Positions 42,986-50,093 of a stretch of 64,000 nt of DNA are shown piece after piece. The number at the start of each line of letters is the position of its first letter. Position 1 is the first letter of the stretch. Source of the DNA: Acidimicrobiaceae bacterium (GTDB lineage Bacteria > Actinomycetota > Acidimicrobiia > Acidimicrobiales > RAAP-2); the NCBI GenBank assembly GCA_003151235.1, contig PLWZ01000058.1:1-64000 (forward strand), written 5' to 3'. The notes beneath the pieces were generated by a model. The model did not search any database. It was given only the letters and a program-made list of their open reading frames with translations, and was not told the origin of the DNA. Both the position numbers and the translations under genes were made by a program.

Positions 42986-44446
42986 ATGACCACCAGCAGC
43001 GGGCCGGCCCGCTACCACCGGGTCCCCCGCTACCAGTTCGGCCCCAAGCCGAAGCGCCGGACCGAACTCGGTCTGCTCGTCTTCGGGTGGGTGATCATCA
43101 CCGGGCTGTACGTCTTGGCCTCCATGGCCCATTCGTCCAAGATCCCCGCCCACCTCGGGCCGTTCCTGGCCATCCTGTTCGCCCTGACGGTCGTTGCACA
43201 CATGACCAACCGGTGGCTGGTCCCGAACGCCCATCCGGTGGTCCTGCCGATCGTGGTGCTGCTGAACGGCATGGGCTACGTCGTCATCGCGCGTTACAAC
43301 CCGACGTTCGCGGCAGCCCAGGCCGGGTGGACGGCGCTCGGGGTGTTCTTCTACGTCGGCACCCTGCTCGCGATCCGCAGGACGAGGGACCTCGACCGCT
43401 ACCGGTACCTGCTGCTGCTCCTGGCCGGGATCCTGATCCTGTTGCCCCTGTCCCCACTCGGCAACACATTCGCCAACAGCAACGGTGCACGCCTCTGGAT
43501 CCATTTCGGCTCGTTGGAATTCCAACCCGTCGAGGTCGGGAAGGTCCTGTTGTGCATCTTCTTCGCGTCGTACTTCGCGGAGAAAAAGGAGCTGCTGACC
43601 ATCCCGACGGCCCGCATCGGCAATCGCCTCGTCCTCGACCCCCGACCGCTGATCCCGATCCTGGCCGCATTCGGGTTCGCAATGCTCGTGATCGCGAAGG
43701 AGTCCGACATCGGCTTCGCGCTCTTGATCTTCACCCTCTTCATCACCCTGCTCTGGATCACCACCGGCCGGGTCGGCTACATCGTCTTCGGTCTGCTCCT
43801 GTTCGCCGTCGGCGCGTTTGGAGCCGCGCACCTGTTCTCCCAGTTCCACGAGCGCGTCACCCTGTGGCTGGATCCTTGGAGCTACACCTCCATCCAACAG
43901 GTCTGCCAGGCGGCACACCGCCCCGCTGCGTGCCTGGGTGGCGACCAGCTGGCCAACGGCTGGTACGCGCTCGGCCTCGGTGGGGTCGGCGGCGTCGGCA
44001 TCGGCCTCGGCCACGCCAGCGCGGTCAGCGCCGCTCCGGGCGTCCTGTTCATCTACGCGCTGACGAGCGACATGATCTTCGCCGCCATCGGCTACCAGTT
44101 CGGACTGATGGGCACGACCGCCATTGCGATCGGCTTCCTGTTGCTCGTCGGGACCGGGCTCCGCATCGCCCAGACCGCCCGGTCGGACTTCGCACGGCTG
44201 GTCGCGGTCGGGCTCACCGCGCTGATCGGCTTCCAGGCCTTCTTCATCATGGCCGGCGTGACCCGGCTCTTACCACTGACCGGCATCACCCTGCCCTTCA
44301 TGGCCTACGGCGGGTCGTCGCTCATCACCAACTACGTGCTGGTGGCCCTCTTGATGCGGGTCTCCGAAGAAGGCAGCGCGACCCTGGCCGAGCGCAGCTC
44401 GGGCATCAAGCAACCCGGCGAGCGCGCCTTCACCACGGGCAACTAG
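42986..44446 (+). CDS. SEDS-family peptidoglycan polymerase (FtsW/RodA-like)
   Basis: A 486-residue polytopic protein. The C-terminal core has the SEDS motifs GNTFANSNGARLWIHFGSLEFQPVEVGKVLL, KESDIGFALLIF with the catalytic Asp, GLGHASAVSAAPGVLFIYALTSDMIFAAIGYQFG, and GITLPFMAYGGSSLI. An extra N-terminal membrane region of ~120 residues fits the actinobacterial Rv0017c-like RodA branch. It polymerises lipid II glycan strands with a PBP partner not found here. ATG 42986 chosen; GTG 42980 possible. Confidence 0.88.
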   Translation: MTTSSGPARYHRVPRYQFGPKPKRRTELGLLVFGWVIITGLYVLASMAHSSKIPAHLGPFLAILFALTVVAHMTNRWLVPNAHPVVLPIVVLLNGMGYVVIARYNPTFAAAQAGWTALGVFFYVGTLLAIRRTRDLDRYRYLLLLLAGILILLPLSPLGNTFANSNGARLWIHFGSLEFQPVEVGKVLLCIFFASYFAEKKELLTIPTARIGNRLVLDPRPLIPILAAFGFAMLVIAKESDIGFALLIFTLFITLLWITTGRVGYIVFGLLLFAVGAFGAAHLFSQFHERVTLWLDPWSYTSIQQVCQAAHRPAACLGGDQLANGWYALGLGGVGGVGIGLGHASAVSAAPGVLFIYALTSDMIFAAIGYQFGLMGTTAIAIGFLLLVGTGLRIAQTARSDFARLVAVGLTALIGFQAFFIMAGVTRLLPLTGITLPFMAYGGSSLITNYVLVALLMRVSEEGSATLAERSSGIKQPGERAFTTGN

Positions 44447-44466
44447 GTCTTCACCACGGAAATTAG
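44428..44466. repeat. Duplicated 3' tail of the SEDS gene
   Basis: CTTCACCACGG followed by an A-C/T-TAG end occurs at 44428-44446 and again at 44449-44466 with 21-base spacing, so the last codons and stop of the SEDS gene were partly duplicated. The second copy runs into the stop of the convergent gene. Confidence 0.45.
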
Positions 44467-45050
44467 AAGGAAACCGCTCCCCTCGGTTCGACGTCGCCCT
44501 CGACGTCGAACAGGCGCGGGTCGACCAGGATCGGGGCCGGCACCCCCTGGCGGATGGCGAGGGTGAGGCAGTCGGTGGGGCGGGCCGACACAACCTCTCG
44601 CCCCCGGGGGCTGCTGATCTCGATCTCGGCGAGGACCACCCCGGCGTGGCGGCCGGTGAGCCGCACCGCGTCGATGGTGGCGCCGAGGCGGGTGAGCACG
44701 TCGCTGAACAGTTCGTGGGTGACCGGCCGGAGCGTCGGCACGCCCCGCCAGGCCAGGGCGAGGGCCGTGCCCTCGGGTTGGCCGATCGGGATGACGAGCA
44801 GCCGGTGCGGGGCGTCCACCTCCCGGAGCGTCAGGAGCGCATGGGGCGTCGGCAGCTCGACTGTGATGTCGAACACCAGCATCACGGCGAGGGGGTCGGG
44901 CCGGCTCTCTTGCACCTCGACCGGAGCAGCATCGGCCTCGGCCGGTTGGTTCTCGTCGGTGGGAGCATCGGCCGCGCCGACGGTCGCAAGATCCGCCGGG
45001 TCGCTCGCCTGTTGCGGTTCGGTGTCGCTCGCCGTGCCCTCAGAAGGCAT
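44463..45050 (-). CDS. Bifunctional nuclease (BFN) domain protein
   Basis: 195 residues. The first ~50 are low complexity, Ala/Asp/Glu/Pro-rich. The rest is a BFN (DUF151) domain: DITVELPTPHALLTLREVD, RLLVIPIGQPEGTALALAWRGV, RPVTHELFSDVLTRLGATIDAVRLTG, and RPTDCLTLAIRQGVPAPILVDP. Members can have RNase/DNase activity; the actinobacterial ones are uncharacterised. Its start overlaps the end of rodA by 11 bases. Confidence 0.88.
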   Translation of the reverse strand: MPSEGTASDTEPQQASDPADLATVGAADAPTDENQPAEADAAPVEVQESRPDPLAVMLVFDITVELPTPHALLTLREVDAPHRLLVIPIGQPEGTALALAWRGVPTLRPVTHELFSDVLTRLGATIDAVRLTGRHAGVVLAEIEISSPRGREVVSARPTDCLTLAIRQGVPAPILVDPRLFDVEGDVEPRGAVSF

Positions 45051-46206
45051 GGCGCCGGCCCTTGTGGCGGCGCACGCTGAGTGCGATGCCGACCACTGCG
45101 AAGAAGCAGATGGTGGCCGAGCCGCCGTAGCTGATGAACGGCAGCGGCACGCCGGTCACCGGCATGATGCCCATCGCCATGCCGGCGTTCTGGAAGGTGC
45201 TGTAGGCGATGAAGGCGAAGAAGCCCGCGCACAGCATCCGGCCGAAGGTGTCCCGGGCCAGCTGCGCGGCCCGCAGGACCCGCCATGCGATCGTGCCGAG
45301 CATCAGCAGCACGAGCGTCGAGCCGAAGAAGCCGAGCTGCTCGCCGACGGCACTGAAGATGAAGTCGGTCTGCTGCTCGGGAACGTAACCGAGGTTGGTC
45401 TGGACCCCGTGGCCGATCCCGCGCCCGAACGCGCCGCCGTTCGAGATCGCGATCTTGGATTGCACCACGTTGTAGATGGAGTGCTGGATGCTCCGCTTGT
45501 GCGAGTCCTGTTGGAGGAAGCTCCCGAGTCGCGAGAACTGGTAGCCATGGAGCAGGCCGACCCTCGGGCCGATCTTGATGGCCAGGAAGAACATGATCCC
45601 GGCTCCGAACATGAGCAGGAGGAGGGTCCGCACCGGCAGGCCGGCCACGGCCAGCATCACGACGAGGATGATCGCCATGATGATGGCGGTCCCGAGGTCG
45701 GGCTGGATCATCACGAGGACGATCGGCAAGCCGGCCATTGCCAGCATCCGGGCCAGGTCCTGCCAGCTGAGCCCGTCGATGCGCCGGGCGACGAACGTCG
45801 AGAGGGCGACGATCAGCCCGACGATGGCGAACTCGGACGGCTGGACCTCGATCGGCCCGACGTTGATCCACCGGCCCGCCCCCTGGGCGCTGTGACCGAT
45901 CAGGAAAACCCCGAGCAGCCCGGCGATGGACAGGCCGTAGATGACCATGCCGACGAGCTCGATGCGCCGGTAGTCGATGGAGGCCAGCGCCCCCATGACG
46001 CCGATGCCCAGGAAGACGAAGAGGATCTGGCGGTTCAAGAAGTAGTGCGACGAGATCCCGGCCGACGCGGCCGTGCCACGGGAGCCCGTGTAGACCATCA
46101 CGATCCCGAGGATGGCCGTGGCCACGGTGGTCACCACCAGCGCCAGATCGAAGTCGACAACTCTCCTGGTGGTTCGCGAGTCGCTCAAACTGATGGCAGC
46201 ACGCAT
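45040..46206 (-). CDS. rodA: RodA-type SEDS peptidoglycan polymerase
   Basis: A 388-residue protein with ten predicted membrane helices. Motifs: GAGRWINVGPIEVQPSEFA, MIQPDLGTAIIMAI with the catalytic Asp, AISNGGAFGRGIGHGVQTNLGYVPEQQTDFIFSAVGEQLGF and GVPLPFISYGGSATI. It polymerises glycan strands during elongation. ATG 46206 was chosen, 54 bases inside the open frame. It has no adjacent class B PBP. It is the second SEDS gene within 3 kb. Confidence 0.9.
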   Translation of the reverse strand: MRAAISLSDSRTTRRVVDFDLALVVTTVATAILGIVMVYTGSRGTAASAGISSHYFLNRQILFVFLGIGVMGALASIDYRRIELVGMVIYGLSIAGLLGVFLIGHSAQGAGRWINVGPIEVQPSEFAIVGLIVALSTFVARRIDGLSWQDLARMLAMAGLPIVLVMIQPDLGTAIIMAIILVVMLAVAGLPVRTLLLLMFGAGIMFFLAIKIGPRVGLLHGYQFSRLGSFLQQDSHKRSIQHSIYNVVQSKIAISNGGAFGRGIGHGVQTNLGYVPEQQTDFIFSAVGEQLGFFGSTLVLLMLGTIAWRVLRAAQLARDTFGRMLCAGFFAFIAYSTFQNAGMAMGIMPVTGVPLPFISYGGSATICFFAVVGIALSVRRHKGRRHAF

Positions 46207-46226
46207 CGCAGGACAGAATAACGGGC

Positions 46227-47180
46227 ATGACCCTCTTGCCCCGGGCGCTCCCGACACCACACCTGAGCTGGGTCATCCCACCACCGGCCGCGATCGGGGG
46301 CAGCGGAGGCTGGTTCTACGACCTCCTGCGCAAGCTCGGAGTCTCCCGCTCGGTCTCCCACACGCTGGTCGAATTCGTCCTGCGACCCCTCGAAATCGTC
46401 CTCGTGGTGGCGGTCGCATGGCTCATCGCCCGGTTGGGCGCACGGGCCGTCCGCCGGCTGGTGGAGAAGATGGGGTCGCCGGCCAGCCATCGCGGGACAT
46501 CGCCGCGGGCCGCCTCGCGGGTGACGACCAACGCCGCTGTCATGGCCAACGTGTGGCGATTCGCCATCGCAATCGGCGCTATCGGGATCATCCTCGAGAT
46601 GCTCGGCATCAACCTCACACCGCTGCTCGCGAGCGCGACGGTCATCGGCGCCACCCTCGGCTTCGGCGCGCAGTCGCTCGTGCGCGACTACCTGTCGGGG
46701 TTCCTCCTCACCATCGAGGACCAGTTCGTCATCGGCGACTCGATCTCGGTCAACAACGTGACCGGCACCGTCGAGGACCTCAGCCTGCGGGTCACCCGGG
46801 TCCGGGTCGCCGACGGCTCGCTCGTCTATGTCCCTAACGGCGACATCCGCCAGCTGGCCAACGCGTCGCGCGGCTGGGCCAAGGCGGTCGTCGAGGTGGC
46901 CGTGCCGATCGAGTCCGCCGCCGAGCTCGCCCGGGCAACCGAGGTGGTCACCGAGGCGGCCGACCGGATCGCGAACGACGCGCCGGCGGCAGCCGGCTGC
47001 ACCCAACCCGCCGAGGTGCTGGGGTTGGTCGCGACCGACGGCAACAACGGCACCCTCCGGGTGATGCTGCGGACCAACCACGGCCACCGCGCCACCATCG
47101 AGCGGACGCTCCGCGGCGCCATCGTCGGGGCACTCGCCGATGCCGGGTTGTTGACCCCGCCGGCCGACCCCGCGACCTGA
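46227..47180 (+). CDS. MscS-family mechanosensitive channel
   Basis: 317 residues with a membrane helix at ~50-70, helices at ~108-130 and the pore helix TPLLASATVIGATLGFGAQSLVRDYLSGFLL with the usual Ala/Gly packing. The beta domain reads DQFVIGDSISVNNVTGTVEDLSLRVTRVRVADGSLVYVPNG. It releases solutes under hypo-osmotic shock. Divergent from rodA with a 20-base gap and convergent with aroE seven bases away. Confidence 0.9.
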   Translation: MTLLPRALPTPHLSWVIPPPAAIGGSGGWFYDLLRKLGVSRSVSHTLVEFVLRPLEIVLVVAVAWLIARLGARAVRRLVEKMGSPASHRGTSPRAASRVTTNAAVMANVWRFAIAIGAIGIILEMLGINLTPLLASATVIGATLGFGAQSLVRDYLSGFLLTIEDQFVIGDSISVNNVTGTVEDLSLRVTRVRVADGSLVYVPNGDIRQLANASRGWAKAVVEVAVPIESAAELARATEVVTEAADRIANDAPAAAGCTQPAEVLGLVATDGNNGTLRVMLRTNHGHRATIERTLRGAIVGALADAGLLTPPADPAT

Positions 47181-47187
47181 CCGCTGC

Positions 47188-48072
47188 TCAGGCGCCGCCC
47201 GGCCGGCCGGCCTCGGCGGCGACCCACATGGCCTCGACCGGCGGGTCGACGCCGGTCCACAACTTGAGCTGCGCGGCCGCTTGGTGCACCAGCATCCCGA
47301 GGCCGCCCAACACGATGGCCCCCTGGCGGGCCGCACCCGCCATCCACTCGGTCTCGGCCGGCTCGTAGACGAGGTCGACGACGACCTGGCCTTCGACAAG
47401 GGCCTCCGCCGGTACGACGGGGGTGTGGGTCACGGTCCCGTCCCCGACCATGCCGACCGGCGTGGCGTTGACGATGAGGTCGGTGCCCGGAGCATCGCGG
47501 GCCGAGCCCACGCGGCCGGCCGACCCAGCGAGGGTCGCTGCCGCCGCAGCCGCCTCCGGCTTCCGGGCCACGACGACAATCTCGGCGGCTCCGGACTCGG
47601 CCAGGGCCAGCACCACCGCCCGAGCGGCGCCCCCCGCACCGATCACGACACACCGTTTGTTCGCGGGGTCGAACCCGGTGCCCCGCCTCAACGACTCGAC
47701 GAATCCCTGCCCATCGGTGTTCGTCCCGATGAGCTTCCCGTTCACTATTCGCACGCAGTTGACGGCGCCCAGGCGTTGCGCAATCTCGGTCCGATCGTCG
47801 ACCGCTTCGGCCGCCGCCGCCTTGTGGGGCATCGTGACCGACAGGCCGGCAAGGCCGAGCGCTCGGGCGCCCTCGAGGGCCGCCGGGGCTGACCCGGCCG
47901 TCACCCGAAAGCCCACCGACACCCAGTCCAAGCCGAGTTCTGCAAAGGCCGTGTTGTGCAGGAGGGGCGACAACGAGTGGTCGACGGGATCGCCGATCAC
48001 GGCCACCACCTCCGACGCCGCCGACGGCCAGGAGCCCGGCCGCGGGTCTCCAAGAGCGCGTGACGCGGTCAT
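47188..48072 (-). CDS. aroE: Shikimate dehydrogenase
   Basis: 294 residues. VIGDPVDHSLSPLLHNTAFAELG, the catalytic Lys in VTMPHKAAAAEAVD, GTNTDGQGFVESL, the NADP loop VIGAGGAARAVVLAL, and VNATPVGM are all present. It reduces 3-dehydroshikimate in the shikimate pathway that supplies TrpE and MenF. It sits in the mltG/ruvX neighbourhood, a typical actinobacterial order. Confidence 0.93.
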   Translation of the reverse strand: MTASRALGDPRPGSWPSAASEVVAVIGDPVDHSLSPLLHNTAFAELGLDWVSVGFRVTAGSAPAALEGARALGLAGLSVTMPHKAAAAEAVDDRTEIAQRLGAVNCVRIVNGKLIGTNTDGQGFVESLRRGTGFDPANKRCVVIGAGGAARAVVLALAESGAAEIVVVARKPEAAAAAATLAGSAGRVGSARDAPGTDLIVNATPVGMVGDGTVTHTPVVPAEALVEGQVVVDLVYEPAETEWMAGAARQGAIVLGGLGMLVHQAAAQLKLWTGVDPPVEAMWVAAEAGRPGGA

Positions 48073-48082
48073 CTCGGAAGCC

Positions 48083-48205
48083 TCACCATCTCGATGTATC
48101 CAACCAGGTTGCGAACCCGGTGGCTAACAACACGAATCGAGTTCCCCTGACCGGATGGATCTGTGCCAGATCGACAAGCCACACCTCACCCTGGCTGCGC
48201 CGGGG
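48083..48205 (-). pseudogene. MazF-type toxin remnant
   Basis: Immediately after the antitoxin stop, in the same frame, the sequence reads PRRSQGEVWLVDLAQIHPVRG, a close match to the start of actinobacterial MazF toxins (GEVWLVDL...PVRG). It has no start codon and, after ~23 residues, runs into unrelated residues and a stop at 48083. The rest of the toxin is missing. Its position matches the usual antitoxin-toxin order. Confidence 0.5.
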
Positions 48206-48469
48206 TCACGAGGGTTGGTCGCCGTACAGCGCTTCCCAATCGGTGTCGCCAGCGAGATCGCTCGCGTCTGCGCGGAATCCGAGTTCGACTGCGGCCTCAT
48301 TCGGGGGCTCCCGGCGATAGGCGACGATGTCAGCCCTGCGGTTCTCGACGCGGATCAGGTGGTCCAACGCCATGTCGACCACCTCGGACAGCGATCCGGC
48401 ACCGACCAGCGAACGGGCCTCGCCGGCCTTCGATCGATCCAAGCTGATGGTCGTCTTCTCTCTTGTCAT
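48206..48469 (-). CDS. Ribbon-helix-helix antitoxin, orphan
   Basis: An 87-residue protein from ATG 48469: TTISLDRSKAGEARSLVGAGSLSEVVDMALDHLIRVENRR is a ribbon-helix-helix-type DNA-binding start, and the C-terminal part (ELGFRADASDLAGDTDWEALYGDQ) is the acidic toxin-wrapping tail seen in MazE-like antitoxins. The toxin downstream is broken, so it now stands alone. The upstream region (48478-48500) is AT-richer and holds the probable promoter. Confidence 0.7.
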   Translation of the reverse strand: MTREKTTISLDRSKAGEARSLVGAGSLSEVVDMALDHLIRVENRRADIVAYRREPPNEAAVELGFRADASDLAGDTDWEALYGDQPS

Positions 48470-48543
48470 TCTCTTGATGTTACGAATAGGTAGTATCTGA
48501 GGCTCTCGCGGCTCGCCACGCACAATGGTCGAACGGGACCGGT

Positions 48544-49644
48544 CTACGGGAGGCCTCGGGACTTGGCCAGGGCCTCGGCGGCCAGCTGCTCGGCGAAGGT
48601 GTCCGAGAACTGCTCGGTCCCGTCCTTCGACACCAGCTCGAAGTAGAGCCATTGGCCCGGGGTCGGGTGGGCGGCCGAGCTGAGCGCCGCCTTCGACGGG
48701 GTGCAGATGGGTGTGGGCGGCAACCCGGTGTGCAGATATGTGTTGTACGGGGTGTTGATCTTGAGGTCGGCCGCGGTCACGGTCCCGCCGTCCTGGCCCA
48801 ACGAGTACAGGATCGTCGAGTCCATCTGGAGCGGGCTCCCCTTGGCCAGCCGGTTGTAGATGACCCGGGACACCTTGCCCATGTTCTCCACGAACTCCCC
48901 CTCCTTCTCGACGATCGACGCGACCACCACGAGCTGGGCCGGGGTGATCCCCAATGCCGAGGCGGCCGAGTCCAGGTGGAGCGCCTTCGCCTGCTTCGTG
49001 AACCGGTCGACCATCTGGGCCAACAGCGTCGTCGCCTTCTCCCGGGGTAGGACGAGGTACTGGCCCGTCGCGATGACCCCCTCCAGGGGCTCGGAACCCC
49101 CCGACGAGTACGGCGAGGTCACGGCACCGCTGGTCAGCGCCTGCGCAAACGAGCCCGACACCGGGATCGGCAGGTCGTTCACCCGCGCTGTCACCTCGGC
49201 GAGGGTGAAGCCCTCCGGGACGTCCATCGGGAAGACGTTCGGGCCGCCCGAAAAGATGCTCCGCACGGTCGAGAACGACTCGTTCTTATGGAACAGGTAC
49301 GAGCCCGGCGCGATGGTCGGGGTGCCGTGCACGAACTCGGATAGCCGGAACGCGAACGCGCTTCCGACGACACCGTCCTTGGCCAGCGTGTCGATCGCGG
49401 CCCCGGTCGACTCGTTGTTCTGCACGGTGAGCACGACCTGGCGCCCCGGTCCACCGAACGGGTGGGCCTCGATCTCGTAGAAGGCGACCAGACCGACCAC
49501 CACCAGGACAAAGATGCCCAGCACAGAGAGCACGATCCGGCGCCGGCGGCGCCGGCGGTTCCGGCGGTCGCCGCCGCGCGGCGCGGCGGTGGGGACGGGC
49601 GGCTCCGGATCTGCCGGCGGCGGGAACTGGTCGAACCCGCTCAC
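48544..49644 (-). CDS. mltG: Endolytic murein transglycosylase
   Basis: 366 residues from GTG 49644, overlapping the ruvX stop. It has an Arg-rich cytoplasmic start, one membrane anchor (~38-58), a LysM-like region (SYLFHKNESF), then the YceG domain with catalytic Glu in VASIVEKEGEF, SRVIYNRLAKGSPLQMDSTILYSLG, and NTPYNTYLHTGLPPTPICTP. It cleaves nascent glycan strands. Its place next to ruvX and aroE is typical. Confidence 0.93.
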   Translation of the reverse strand: MSGFDQFPPPADPEPPVPTAAPRGGDRRNRRRRRRRIVLSVLGIFVLVVVGLVAFYEIEAHPFGGPGRQVVLTVQNNESTGAAIDTLAKDGVVGSAFAFRLSEFVHGTPTIAPGSYLFHKNESFSTVRSIFSGGPNVFPMDVPEGFTLAEVTARVNDLPIPVSGSFAQALTSGAVTSPYSSGGSEPLEGVIATGQYLVLPREKATTLLAQMVDRFTKQAKALHLDSAASALGITPAQLVVVASIVEKEGEFVENMGKVSRVIYNRLAKGSPLQMDSTILYSLGQDGGTVTAADLKINTPYNTYLHTGLPPTPICTPSKAALSSAAHPTPGQWLYFELVSKDGTEQFSDTFAEQLAAEALAKSRGLP

Positions 49645-50093
49645 CCGGCTGGCCGCCCTGCATCGAGCCACGACTGCAGGAGCACGGCCGCGGCGGCACT
49701 GTCGACGACCGTACGCTGGTCGCGTCCCTTTCGGCCGGCCGCGGTGAGCGCGGCCTGTGCGGAAACCGTCGTGAGCCGTTCATCGAACAGCACCACGCTC
49801 GTGCCCTGCAGCACGTCGGCCAGCTCGCTTGCCTGGGCGCGGGCGGCCCGGGCGGCCGGACCGTCGGTGCCGTCGAGTGACAACGGCAACCCGACCACCA
49901 CCGTCGTGGCCCCCGTCTCCTCCACCGCCGCCGCGATCGCTGCCCGATCGGTGGCCGGATCTTCGGCGCGCTCGATCACCGAGTGGGGGAAGGCCATCGA
50001 TCCGGCCCGATCCGACACGGCCAGACCGATCCGCCGGCCTCCGAGATCGATCGCCAACGCCTTGTTCTCGGACCGGTGGCCCGCGTCGCTCAC
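49641..50093 (-). CDS. ruvX: Putative Holliday junction resolvase (YqgF/RuvX)
   Basis: 150 residues of RNase H fold: ALAIDLGGRRIGLAVSD with the first acidic residue, VVVGLPLSLDGTDG, LFDERLTT and the final acidic VDSAAAAVLLQSWLD. YqgF proteins process Holliday junctions or pre-rRNA. GTG 50093 overlaps the alaS stop (GTGA). Placed between alaS and mltG. Confidence 0.9.
   Translation of the reverse strand: MSDAGHRSENKALAIDLGGRRIGLAVSDRAGSMAFPHSVIERAEDPATDRAAIAAAVEETGATTVVVGLPLSLDGTDGPAARAARAQASELADVLQGTSVVLFDERLTTVSAQAALTAAGRKGRDQRTVVDSAAAAVLLQSWLDAGRPAG

Noticed and set aside
40984-44466. Long + strand frame covering ppk1 and the SEDS gene
   Set aside because: Antisense shadow of ppk1 and out-of-frame with the SEDS gene; no motif.
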